Below, in pieces: positions 22,463 through 34,666 of a stretch of 64,000 bases of DNA. Location of the stretch: assembly GCA_037954665.1 (NCBI GenBank), contig JBBMOL010000281.1, positions 1-64,000 on the forward strand. The letters are read 5' to 3'. Both the position numbers and the translations under genes were made by a program. Numbering within the stretch: the stretch's first letter is position 1; each line of letters opens with the position of its first letter. The DNA comes from Laguncularia racemosa (taxonomy: Eukaryota > Streptophyta > Magnoliopsida > Myrtales > Combretaceae). The notes beneath the pieces are model-generated. The model was not told where the DNA came from. It made no database searches and was given only the letters and a program-made list of their open reading frames with translations.

Positions 22463-24076
22463 ATGGCCACTGCCGCCACCACCGCCGCCGCCACTGCCAC
22501 AAAATCCTCTCTCTCCTCCAGTAGACCACCGAAACCCTCCCTCTCATTCAAAACCCTAACCCCATTTTCTCCTTCCAAATCGCTACCCCATCTAAAGTAC
22601 TCCTCCGGTTCTTCCAATCTCTCTCCTCTCCACACCGCCACCTCCTCCTTCGACGTCGCTACCCATGCCACCTCCCTCAAATCTCGCCTCCACAGCGGTG
22701 AGACCCTCTACGGCCTCTTCCTCCTCTCCTTCTCCCCAACCCTAGCTGAGATCGCTGGTATGGCTGGCTACGACTTCGCGGTCGTCGACATGGAACACGG
22801 TCCCGGGGGAATCTGGGAAGCTCTCAACTGCCTCCGTGCGCTCGCCGGAACCAACACCCATGGCATTCTACGGTTGCCGGAATCTTCTGCTGAGTGGGCG
22901 AAAAAGGCCCTAGATCTTGGGCCAGACGGGATCATGTTTCCGATGATTGATAATGCTAAGTTAGCGAAAGAGGCGGTGTCGTACTGCCGGTTTCCGCCGA
23001 GGGGAGTCCGGGGATCGGCACACACGGTGGTTAGGGCTTCGAATTATGGAATCAACGAGGGATATTTGGAGAATTGTGAAGATGAACTATTGATTATGTG
23101 TCAGGTAATCCTTCGCTACTTCCTTTTTGGTATACTTGTTATTGTATTAGTAGTATTTCTTAAATACTTTATTGGGTATTCCATTTCATTGATGAGATAT
23201 GCATTTGTATCCTAAGAAGTATAATCCTCGTAAATTGAAAATTTTTTTAAATGATTTTTAAATCACGTTACCACCATTTTTTGAATTGCATTTATTGTTG
23301 TATGTATTTTATTTACCTATTCCAGGTAATAGCATTAGTGGCTACACATAAGTACGTTAGAAGACATAAATTCCATTAAACCATCTATATTTTAATTGAG
23401 AAATTTAATTCTTATGTATTTATTTACTAATATTAAATCAAAATTTATTATTATTTAAGTAGATGTTTGTGTTTTTTTTAGAGAGATTAAATCCGTTGAT
23501 TGAAATTTATCATTAATGTACGGATGATTAAACTATGAAAAGGCTTAGCGCAATATGAACAACTTATTTTTTATTGGGACTTAAATTAAATGAATACTAA
23601 ACAAAGGTAGATTAAGACGATTTGATAACCTTTGCAATACGGATTATCAGGTGGAATCAACGGAGGGAGTGAAAAATGTGGAGAAGATCGCGGCCGTTGA
23701 TGGCGTAGACTGCATTCAAATGGGGCCGTTGGATCTAAGTGCAAGCATGGGGTACTTGTGGGACCCAGGCAACAAGAAGGTGAGGGAAACGATGAAGGCC
23801 GCTGAGAAAGGGGTATTGGATTCGAGGTTAAGGTCAAAGGAGGGAGGGGAAGGTGGGGCCTACTTGGCTGGGTTCTGTATGCCGTTTGATTCGCCCGAGG
23901 ATCTGAGGAAGAGAGGTTATCACATGGTGTCTGGTGCGGTGGATGTTGGGTTGTTTAGGAGTGTGGCTGTGGATGATGTGAGGAAGTTCAAGCTGGGGCC
24001 GGTGATGGATCAGGGTTCTGATGCTGAGTGGGAGGACCAAGTTAAGGATGCTGATGAGAAGTACTGGAGTGAGTGA
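22463..24076 (+). CDS. HpcH/HpaI aldolase-family protein, plastid-type (2 exons)
   Basis: Exons 22463-23104 and 23651-24076, joined by a 546-bp phase-0 intron (CAG|gtaatc ... tatcag|GTG), give 355 residues. The start is the first in-frame ATG; residues 1-65 are Ala/Ser/Thr/Pro-rich, basic and lack acids until about 64, like a chloroplast transit peptide. The TIM-barrel domain follows: VVDMEHGPGG (His112), ILRLPE (Arg137), FPPRGVRG, VESTEGV (Glu216) and GPLDLS (Asp242). The spacing H-R-E-D of 25, 79 and 26 residues equals that I recall for E. coli HpcH (H45, R70, E149, D175), so catalytic and metal-binding residues are all present. The family cleaves or forms 2-oxo-acid aldols with pyruvate; the plant substrate is not known to me. 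An Arabidopsis relative is annotated as a 'phosphoenolpyruvate carboxylase family protein'. Both exons are GC-richer than the surroundings. Confidence 0.92.
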
Positions 24077-24801
24077 ATTTATAAGGATATTCCCCCCTCT
24101 CTATTTTCATTTTTTATGTTGGACATGGGGAGGAAAAAACAAAAAAAAAAAAGGGTTAAAATTAAGAATGGGGGTTCAAGTCTTGTTGTTTGTTTTCTTT
24201 TTCTTTGTAAATGTAGTAATAGTAGTAGTAGTAGTAGCAGCTACGTCGGTTTGACCCACCATGGTTATGATTGCCCATTCACCAATCCTAAAATGCGGGA
24301 CTTGTCCTTCAACCCACTTGAGTTTAAGCTAATTAAGTAGTTATCAAGTTGAGCATAATTTTTTTTTCATGATATTCAGCTTAATTGACTTGCAAGTATA
24401 TAATTAAAAACTAAAATCAAGTTTAAATATTTGAATAAGTTTACATGCCAACTAATTGAGCTTGAGCCTACTTGAAAATTATTCGAGTTATGCTCAATTG
24501 TAAAATTGTATTGCCTTGGAATTATACGAGTATAAATCCAAAACGCACGACTTATAATTAGACACGGAAATAGCACTGGAAGACATTTTCCGAAGCAGTA
24601 CATTGTCTAAATTGGAACTCAACACAACAATTTTTAGTTCAAAAGTAAAGTACCAGTTTCATTACATTTTCTCTCAAGAGATTCCAGGAAGACAAGCGCA
24701 ACCGTAGAATAGGGAGGTCAAATATAAACCTAGCCGACAAAATTACTTGGGTCAGAGAAATAATGTTTAATACTGCCTGCTACAAATTGCTCTCTTCTTG
24801 C
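24077..24801. other. Convergent intergenic region
   Basis: 725 bp between the stop codons of the aldolase gene (+) and the MYG1-type gene (-); it must hold both 3' UTRs and polyadenylation sites. Contains an (AGT)n run at about 24215-24240 and AT-rich text. No gene. Confidence 0.7.
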
Positions 24802-27800
24802 TTAAAGCTTCAAGCCACCTCTTGCCATGGCAAGAGCACCCTCAAAGCTTTTGTTTCCACCAATAAATCCGCTCATATGGACAAATATGCACCCGGGAAT
24901 TCCAGTTTCTTGGGAGAGCTCATCATCCCTTAAACCACGCCACTTGGCCGGAAGAGCTTTTCGACTTTCAAATCTATCGGGAGCTACTGCAACTGTCTGC
25001 ACCCTCCAGCTCTTGCTCCTATCATCCTGCATATTCCAAGGAAATACATACCATAGTTCTCAATAGATTCAAAACCCTACATTTGATAAGTGGCAAACAA
25101 GAGGGCATGTTAACTAAGTGGAAAACGTTAACATGTGCTCAGAGGCCAAATAAGAAAATTTCGTGAGTAATTAATGTCAGCGAGAGTGAAAGGTTTCTTT
25201 TTTAAGTCATTGGCGCCTATTAGTAGGTTTTAAATGAATAATTGTCTTGTGAAAATGTCCCCCAACGCATGCATAAGACAAGAAAAATGCTATAACAATG
25301 GCTGATATTTAAAATAAGAAAATTGAAAACATCCCATGTATTCATGCTAGTGTTTGATATGGCTTTCGTCTTAAACATTCTTTAGTTCATGCACATATGG
25401 AAAGCTTCACTTTTCCACATGGGCTAACACATTTACACAGGATTTACTTGACAAAGGAGGAAAAAGTAGATACCTGATAAAGAACATATTTGATAGAAGG
25501 TTCAAATTTCATTTCCTCCTCAAGCTCGAACAAATGAAGTTTCCACTGTTTCATGAACAAAAAACAGTTATTGACCCAGTGTTTGCTCGGTTGAAAACAA
25601 AGTCATAGGCAACCAACACTGCACTTTAAGGAATAGAAAAAGGCTTTCATCACATTCCTATTGCTTGGGAATGGAATAGGCATACAATAGCGTATTACAT
25701 TGTCCAGTTAATATCAAGATACAGTATTGAAGGTCAGGAAAAAAGCAATAAAAAAAAAATGACCACATTACCCATGTGCTTTTGAAACCTAACCCTATCC
25801 AGCATCTCCTCCCCAAATCCTAGCCACCATCCTGACCTCCAAAGACCACACAACCTACCAGCTCAGATCTGCTAGACTTAGCTACCTACCAAACCCAACC
25901 CAAGCACTGCAGCCAAACCTAAATGCAAAAATTCAAATCCTCTATTCAACTTAGGAAGTTTCCCATGCGTGACCTAGGTTAGTTGACCCAACCATGTCCA
26001 AGTAGTGGTTCATCATGGTGCTCATCTACTCAACATGATTCTGGTTCATTTGGGTCAAGATCATGGTTCATCTAGGTCCTAGTGATGGTGCCTCTAGGTT
26101 CGTCTTGGCCTAAGTCGGGGTTCATCGAAGTTGTGATTCATCAAAGTTAATCATAATTGTGGCTTGTGATGGCTTATCGTTAGTGGAGGTAGTGGCTCTA
26201 GTGGGTTTGCTATGTTCAGTGGTGACAATAGGCATGATGGTTTAGACCATTTTGATAATGGCTCCAGAGGTGTCTCATGGCCAAGTATAGATGGAATGAG
26301 GTTAGTAATATGTAAGAAATAGCTATTCATAGGGTCATAGGAAAGAATAGCTATTCTTTATTTAGCGAGATTTTCTTACCTCACCAAATAGCTATTCCCA
26401 CCAAGCAAACATGATGACAAGCTTTCACCAAGCAAAAGAGGGAAATGAATACCCATTCCCATCTATTCTGTGAAGTGAACTTGCAGTCAGAGTCCCATCA
26501 TTAGCAGCAAATTGGTCTGCAGTTCTGAGTGGCTCAATTTCTAAATTTTAGTCAAAATATTTGAGCAGCAATAACATTTTCTTTAAAATCATGCCAAGTG
26601 AAAATCAATAGTGTGCATGGATCACAGAACAAATAGAAGCTCTTGACCGATAAAGAGAATAATCATTAGATGGTGATGTGTAAACTCAACAAGCATCTAA
26701 AACCAATGAATTCAAGAGTTTACTTCCACATCTCAAAGAAAATCGTGCTGAGATATGACTATAAAAAAAAGAAAATATAAGGATCTACACCAGGGAATAT
26801 TAACACTTTCTATTCAATCATAAAATCTATTTCTCCAGAAAAAGAGAGGGAGGGGGGGGGATGGGAAAAGGTGTCAACTAGAGCTCATTTCAGAAGACAA
26901 TAAATGAATGCACTGAAAGCAGAAAAAGAATCATCAAGCATTAGGGCAATGAAAGCAGTCCACCACTGCTACTGCTTTGGAAATTTAACCAATCAATGAC
27001 AAAAGGGTACTTACAGGACAAAATCTATTCAAAACCATGATTTCTCCACTGGGGTCTACATCGTATCTTGCTGATAGACACTCCATGACGATAGACCTTG
27101 CTGGCAACCATGATCTTGCATGATATCTAACACTCTGACAAGTAAAGGGGAGAAAAAATGTAAATGCTGCATATTACAACTGCTAACACTCTGACAAGTA
27201 AAGGGGAGAAAAAAAGTAAATGCTGCATATTACAAATGCCAGCCATTAGCTGATTCTAGTCATCACAATTCTATAAGTGACATATTTATCAACAATGACA
27301 GTTATAATGTTTTGGACATAAATGCAGCCTTTATTTCAAAGAGGGCAGATATAGGTTTATCAGATATCCTGAAGTTTGAATATATTAAACTACTAACAAA
27401 CTGTTCCCTCCGGAAACTAGGAAAAAAGGAAACACAAAATTGTGGTGAGACTTACATCTAAAAATTCACTGCCCGTTAGGGCCATTGCTTGCTGGAAAGC
27501 TTCATTCTCCTTCTCAGGAGACTGATCTGGATCTATCCAGTCAAGATTAAGCCTTCCCACTCTTGAAGACAGATGTGTATTGTTAACATATTTTGGAGGT
27601 TGGTCAGTATCGTACCTATTAACTCCATTGTCAATTGCATCAACTGCCTGGTATGACCAATCAAATCAGAAACATCAATTAGTTTATGTAACTCTTGTTA
27701 CGGTAGAAGAAAAAGGGAAAAAAATTAATGGAAAACACCAGCATTTAAATGAAGATACACACAATGCTACAATTAGAAATAACACAAAAGTAACCCCAGT

Positions 27801-30800
27801 TAGCGACAAATATTCATAGTTTATGTAGTATGCAACACTAACTCTTGTCTGAATTTAGAAATTCAACTTTCACCTTGATCTTGCTGATAGACTAATTTTA
27901 TCCATTATATGTAATTTCACACCCAGTGATAAATGAGTAGAATTACACATTTATCCCAATTTATCTTTCAAACATTTATTAGCACTTTTATTATGGAAGT
28001 TTCTTATGAATCTATGAATTACATGTTTTAGGATCAATTGTGCATAAATGGATAGAAAGGATCAAAAGAAGGCTTCAATGGCATTTAAGTTTTTATCTCA
28101 ACTATATGCAGTTTTACTTTCAATTTAAAAGATCAATGGCATTTCTTTGTCTCTTGGTCAGCTAATGAAAAGCGACAATCTCTTCTGGTGACATGTGCCC
28201 TACTCATAGTCAATTTTGCTTTTAGGAAAGCATCCTTGAGGGAGACATGTCCATTCAGGCTTCAAGTAACATTGATTTCATTTAATGGACAGCTAGCTCA
28301 CTTGAGCATCATGGTAGATAGCAGCATGGAAAATTAGCATTGAAAAAGCATCAGACTACAGTTGAATTATTTGGAGAAGAGCAACCCAAGTTGATTCCAC
28401 AAGTGACATAAAAAGGAAATAACAGAGCAGCAAAGAACCATGACTAATTCTCCACTGCAGTTTCATTCTGAAATTCAAACAAATAGCAGCAATCAGCACT
28501 ATCCTCTAAACACTCGGGTTTGTAATGGCTAAGGAAGTTGGATAGCAGCTTTGTGACAGCAAACACAACAGTAGTTGCTGAAATGCAATACAGCTAGATC
28601 TGTCAACAATTCAGTTCAAAAAATGGAAAAGCTGAGACTCGAGACCCGAGCAACAGAACAAGAAGCAAAGTCACATGCACACAAATTGAGACAGCCAACT
28701 GAACAAAGCAGCTCTCCTAACATAATTATCAGCAACTTATCCAGCAGCATTTGTTCAAGTGTACTCAATCCATGAAGAAGCAAGACACGAACCAACTGAA
28801 GAAAGCAAGTTGAAGCTTCAGGACAGAAAGGGCAGCAACTTGGAAAAAGTAACACCTGCTACTTCATTTACAGAGCTCATGGACACAAGTTCAGAGCACT
28901 TAGATAGCGCTCTAGGAAGTCTAGCAGAGCATGACACCCAGCCAATGAAACCAGAGCAGCTTCATGCCTCAGATTGAGCTCAAAAGAGTGCCCACATGGC
29001 ACTCCTCTATCCGAAAAAAAGCACCCAGCCAGCAGCCCAGCGCCCACTGTCTGCAGCAGAACACAGCTGACAGCAGCTCCACTTCATAACCTGGAGTGCC
29101 CATGAGAGCTCCAACCAAGCCCCCACTTCACAACAAGCAGTAGCTCTGCACTACCAACCACAAGCTGCCCACTGGCCAGCAGCTAGGAGCACACGCCAGG
29201 CGCTCTACCCCAGCCAACAAGAGCACCCAGATGGCACACAAGAGCTGCAGCAGGAGTGCCTACTTCATGACCAGAACTGAGCCTGCAAAAATGGCCATGC
29301 TCCACTTTAGCAGCCAGTCACAAGAACTGACAGCGCAAACACCACAAGCACTCACTAACATGGACACAAGTTGCACTAGATGAATCTGATGTTAACACCG
29401 AGCAGCTTGCTTGGAATTGAACCAGAGCACTGATCCAAGCAGAGTGTTAGCCCAGGAACACCCAAGGAGCACTCAACCAGCTGGCACTCCAGAACTTCAC
29501 CAGAGCAACTCATCTATCACTTTCCATGCCACACACCTGCATCCCTGATGGAGTGGTGAGCTGCAGGTGGAGAATAAGGCCCACTTTGCATTTTGTTTCA
29601 CACAAGCAAGGGCAGTATGCTTTAGGACCATCAATCCATTACACACAGCAGCTAATTCAATGATTGAGCAGCCCACCAGAAACTTTTAAAGAAAATCCCA
29701 CACATAAATGAGCTGGGAGAGCAAGATACAGCAAGCCTATACTATGTACTTTTATAGCAATCCATGTGGAGTATTTTTGCTATTCCTTTGCTCATCACAT
29801 GGTGCAAGCCCAATCCCAAAACAAAAATACACACAATTGCAATGTACAGGGAGCAGACACATAAAGGAGAGTAAATTTCAGCAAGCTAAATAATGTTAGG
29901 GGGCCTGTTTCCTTAATTTGGAGCTGCCAAGTGTAATAACTCTTAAGCCTGAAGTTGAAGTACAAATGATGAGGGAAGCCTATCAGACCATGTCTTCATT
30001 TGGGGAGCCCATGTGATGACTGAGTTGGCCCTTTTCATTTATCATTTGGAGATTGTGTAATGTCAGGAGGTCACATGGGACCATTTTACCTGATTAAGAA
30101 GGTCCAATGTCGGGAGAGCTAGTTGAAAGAAATTTAAGAAGAGCCCACTGTCAACTGACATGAGACACAAGTAAGAGCAGAAGACAATCCAGGGGGTGGG
30201 GGGCAGCTTTGTTTGGGGGCATGCATATGTTATTGGCTTTGGCCATTTTCCAACTGTAACAACCAAAAAAAAGAGAGGACAGAGGGAACTAACAAGGGGG
30301 AGTAAGCAGCAGCTAGTAGACATCCAATAGAGCTAAGAGAACAGTAGTTAGTGCTTTAACTTTCAATAGAACAGTAGAATTTATAGAAAAACAAAGCTTT
30401 CATTTTTATTTTCCATGATGTTTTCTTTAGTTTTTGACCACAAAATCCCTATATCTTAGCACACTAGAGGAAAACACAGGTTCCAAATATAACAAGAAAT
30501 GCCGATTTTATTTTTTGGATGAATAAAATTTTCATCAATATAGAAATGCCGATTTTACGTCAGAAGGATGAATTGAAGATAATCATAAGGTATTTTCTAT
30601 TCCCTTGCTATTTTTATTGTGTTGTATGTTGATGTATTTGGGTAATGCTTGTTGAGATGTAATGTTTAATAATATCGGTTTCACAATGATGAATTTAATG
30701 AATTGATGTTGTTATTGAATCAATTCGATGTTGATTTTTGAATACTCGAATATTTGACTATTATACTTATTGTTTAAATAATTAGTGCTTGGCATCACTC

Positions 30801-33800
30801 GCTATTTAGATTAGTTTTAGAGATACTCAGGAGAGATTTGATAACTTGAATTTATGAAAAAACACACTATAGGAATATGCGGGTTTTGATTAAATTCATG
30901 AACTCACACTTTTAAAGTAGTTAAAAATATGGTTTGGGTCAATCCATAACTTCAACTAGTATAGTGATATCTAGCGCAAATGGGTTAGTATTAGCTGATA
31001 ACTATAGATAAATCACCTTAACAAGATGATTTATGCTATAATTAGAACTTAGCCATTCTAAAAAGGAGACGGGTTTTGTGAGTTAGTTAAATCCCATTAA
31101 TCAAATTCAATATCAATTTGAGGCATTGCATCAATTCAAATGAAAATATATATGCAAAGTCGAATCCAATTTTTAGCATCTCTTAATTCTCAGACCCTCG
31201 ATGTGTTGCTAGGACATTAGATTCGGTATCCAATTGGTTCACTAGTTTTTACTTTTATATTATTAAATTTGCAATTGCTTAATTTGGAGAAAAACTCATA
31301 AAATCCAGTAGTTAGAACATTAGCTCCCTGTGGACACAACTCAGTATTCACCAGTTATATTATTACTGCATATACACACTATACAATGTCAGTTAGTGAA
31401 TTGTGCTATTAAATAGACAGTAAAATTTAAGCGTATTCACCTAGATAAACCAGACAAAGGTGAAAAGAAAAGATATTAACTACTACCATAACAACTCAAA
31501 TCTATGAGAGACAACCATGTGCTACATATCCCATCACATGTCTTCCATATATGTCCTTCCTTCTAAACTTTTCTACACATATTGTAAAGACCACATGTCA
31601 TAGCTATCAAAATCGCGATTCTACTCATATAATTCTACAACTTTATGTTTTTATAAGACTTTAAAATTAAATCGTTTTGATATAAGCTTATGATAAAATC
31701 ATAAATTTCATTACTAACTTCATTATTGAAAACCTTTCATTGATGATGAGTGAGTAGTTGAAAAAGAAGATATTTAATTTATCAAATAATAATTGGTTAG
31801 GTATTATTTTAAAAATAATAATATGGAGAAAATTGATACACTTATAAATAGGAGAATCATAGCTTAGAAGAGTTAAAAATAAGATATTTTAAAATTTTAT
31901 GACATTGATGCTATTGAAAAACAAATACAAATAGATATTTCAAAAGATTCAAAATAAAAAAATATTGATGTTATTGGTGATAGTACTAATAATGACAATG
32001 ATAATAACAATAATGATAAAGTTGATTATAATTATAGTTGGGTGAGCTTGTGGTAATTTTGATAATTTTGGACAATTGATAATTAATATTCTATTTTTAG
32101 TTTAACTTTTTTATCATAATTATTCATATTGTAGTGTAATTTATATCAACACTGATATGTATTTTTAAGTTTTATAGATTAGCATAATAATTTATAATTT
32201 ACTATTTATACTATAACTTATATTATAACTAAAATTTATATTGAATTTCTTTATTTACAACATGTATTTTAAGTTTTTTAGGACTTGTAAATATATTTAT
32301 AATTTTTTACTCCTAATTTACATAGATTGTAGAAACTTATATTTTTATGATCCAATCCTATAGACCCTTGGATGACTATAGATAAAATTATGAATTTGAC
32401 AACCTTGCTACTCGTACACATGGCCCACTTTGATAGAGCTCAATGCTGCATTAGCATAATGCTACAAGGAGGAGGCAAGCATCCTTCATTGAAGCCATAA
32501 ACTCTAAACTCATTCTTCTTTCATAACTTCATCTATGCTTTTCCACCATTTTGTTCTTCCATTCATCCACATAAGAAATACCACAATAATTTTCTTCCTT
32601 TTTCCTCCTAGACAATTACTTTTCTACTTTCACTTGTTTCACATTCATTCGTTCCTACTTCCATTTCCAAGGTGGACTACAACAAACACCTTCAAGATAT
32701 AACTAAAATGTAAGTAAAAATAACTTAGATCATGTCAAGAGATTTTCATGGATTCATAGAGACAAACACCAATAGACCACAAAAATTTTTTTTTTTTTCT
32801 TAATGAGGCAAATGAGGAATTACTACCAAATCATATCATTGAATGAATTTTTGTACCTCCATAAAGCTTTTGTATATAGCAAGAAACAAACGATGCACAT
32901 CTGGATGTTCTTCATCAACTTGAAGCTCCTTAGCTATAATCTCCTTTCCAAAATGCTGAAACAGAGATAGAAATGTATCAAAAGATGATAATAAAAGTAC
33001 CATTATCATGGAATAGTAAAGCCAATCCATTTCTTCTGTCAAAAATAACATCCAATTTGATCAATTAAGACATAAGTCTCCACCATCAAGAATAACTCTA
33101 TCCACTACTAGGATTACCTTATAAACCAAACCAGCACTGCTAAGCTTTGTGGAGAACCCATGTCCAAAGACCTCTTCAAAACCTTTCTGGTGATGGTCAT
33201 ATCGATCTCTATTTGGATCGTAGACGCCCCCAGCATCAAGCACAGCATCGAGACCCTCCAGCACCTGCACACTTACATGGATTATCAAACAACCACTTCT
33301 GCACAACACTGCTCCCAGAAACTATAAAAAAGAAAACTATAGCAAGGCTTTCTTAGGCTATATGCATCACATCTACATATTTTTTAAATGCAAAAACAGT
33401 AAGAGGTTCCAATGTCCCATTCTTCTGTTGGACGGTTTTACCAGAAAAAAGCAAGGAAGCCAAAGTATGCAATATCAGACATTGATTGGCCGATTAGTAG
33501 CAATACTATGACCATATTATAGTGGATTGTTATGCTAAAGCATGCAATTGAAAGCTCTGGTTCCACACAGAGTGAGTTACTCAAAAGCCGTTTGAGGTAG
33601 CCTTAATATCTTGCGAGATGGTAGACAGTGAGGCCATGTCTAGGTTAAGTAGTCCTGTGTCAGCTCAATAGCAAAAATGTACATGATCACATCTCAGAGG
33701 GTTTCCAGATCCTTATTCTAAAGACAAGGAGTTGAACTTAAAAGGTTATATTCAATCGCATTGTACATATTTTCCAGCTCCAGCAAATTAGAGACAACAG

Positions 33801-34666
33801 ATAAAAAGGATCCCTATGGTTTAGTATTACAAGAGCCATGATGTCAAACTTATTCGATTCAATGAGTAATAATCATAACATGTTCAAAATTATAATCAAC
33901 AACGCTCTAATCATGTCTGCCTAATCACAAAGTCAACCAACTCAATGCGTATTCTACCATCCGGAATTCAACCCAGAAGGGGCTTCTCATTAAGCTACGG
34001 ACTGTGGACTCGGTTCTTCATCATATACTATCATTTGTTATTTTAGTTAACTTAAAACCCAAATTCTCTATCGATCATGTAGTAGTTGCAACTAGAATCA
34101 GAGCACAACTTAAAGCATCTTAAAATCAACCTTCTTCCAAAACTTTACATAGCTTTGTTGCACCAAAATTCTTTCCCCAACTCCGTAATTTCTGAACACG
34201 AAAAGCTACTAGTAAAACTCCTAGTGAATTCTTACCATCAAATTCAACAATTAAAAGCACGAGATTGCAACATATATATTACAAAATACATAACGAGGGT
34301 CGGGTCCCATTAACAAATGCCATACAGCCAAAAAATGAAACGTATTTCACATTAAAACGAGTACTGGCATCTTAGCAAGTGGCCCAGCACTGTTTATCAT
34401 TTTCCATTAAAGAAAAAAAATTAGAAGAAAATAAAGTGGGGCGCATTGACCTGGGGATCGCGGGTACGAACAATATCAGCATTGAAGAACTTGTTAGTAA
34501 GGCGAATCATGAAGCAACCAAGAGCTTCATCACAGTGGAAACTTCCATTGTGAGTGCCCACGCGCTTTATCGGAGCGCAGATGGTACTGGGAGAGGAAGC
34601 GGAGTAAGGAGAAGGAGAAGGAGAAGGAGAAGGAGAAGAAACCCTAGCAGGAGAAGAAGCAGCCAT
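24802..34666 (-). CDS. MYG1: MYG1-type (UPF0160) exonuclease-family protein (7 exons)
   Basis: Exons, in transcript order: 34666-34451, 33264-33118, 32955-32857, 27647-27456, 27134-27015, 25545-25474, 25026-24802. All junctions are GT-AG and phase 0, giving an unbroken 356 residues. Signature motifs are GTHNGSFHCDEALGCFMIR (residues 38-55; His39, His44, Asp46), GGVYDPNRDRYDHHQKGFEE (84-103, with the DHH metal-site core), STKLSSAGLVYKHFG, HLSSRVGRLNLDW and, near the end, GIPGCIFVHMSGFIGGNKSF. Human and yeast MYG1 proteins act as 3'-5' RNA exonucleases in nucleus and mitochondria; the role in plants is inferred. Residues 1-33 are Ser/Pro-rich and may include an organelle-targeting signal. The start is the only ATG in the upstream open frame. 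Intron 3 is 5.2 kb, far larger than the others. Confidence 0.95.
25546..27014 (-). other. MYG1 intron 5
   Basis: 1.47-kb intron. Around 25970-26300 there is a run of GGTTCATC/TGGTTCAT-like short repeats; the rest is AT-rich. No coding signal. Confidence 0.7.
27127..27238 (-). repeat. 56-bp tandem duplication spanning the exon 5 splice acceptor
   Basis: CTAACACTCTGACAAGTAAA begins at 27127 and again at 27183, and each copy continues for 56 bp with only two or three differences. The unit includes the pyrimidine tract, the CAG acceptor and the first eight bases of exon 5. There are therefore two equivalent acceptors 56 bp apart on the minus strand (exon border 27134, decoy 27190). Confidence 0.85.
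27648..32856 (-). other. MYG1 intron 3 (5.2 kb, transposon-inflated)
   Basis: The intron lies between exon 3 (ends SFME) and exon 4 (starts AVDAIDNG). Its centre, about 28400-30340, is GC-richer and full of AGC/CAG words, unlike the AT-rich flanks. It holds short open frames with no domain, and I take it to be an inserted element of unknown class (the TGTTAGGGGGCC at 29893 looks like an LTR start, but I found no partner). A minute LINE 3' tail lies at 30511-30541. At about 31310-31380 there is 'CCCTGTGGACACAACTCAG', a phrase common in plant repeats. 31600-32400 is AT-rich with (AAT)n-like runs. Confidence 0.75.
30495..30557 (-). mobile_element. 31-bp LINE 3' tail with 16-bp target duplication
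   Basis: AGAAATGCCGATTTTA occurs at 30495-30510 and again at 30542-30557. The 31 bases between read, on the minus strand, a TTGATGAAAATTTTATTCAT-type sequence ending in six A residues. This is the form of a plant LINE 3' end, so it is an extremely 5'-truncated insertion. Confidence 0.65.
34607..34639. repeat. (GAGAAG)n hexanucleotide repeat inside MYG1 exon 1
   Basis: About five units. On the coding strand it is TCTCCT repeated and encodes the SPSPSPSPS run at residues 11-20 of the MYG1-type protein. Whole units change the protein by Ser-Pro steps without a frameshift. Confidence 0.85.

Noticed and set aside
22399..22680. 93-codon minus-strand frame over the aldolase first exon
   Set aside because: Shadow of a GC-rich real exon; the plus-strand protein has all family motifs.
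29893..30340. LTR in MYG1 intron 3 (starts TGTTAGGGGGCC)
   Set aside because: I found no second copy, no PBS or purine tract and no target duplication, so I record it only as a possibility.
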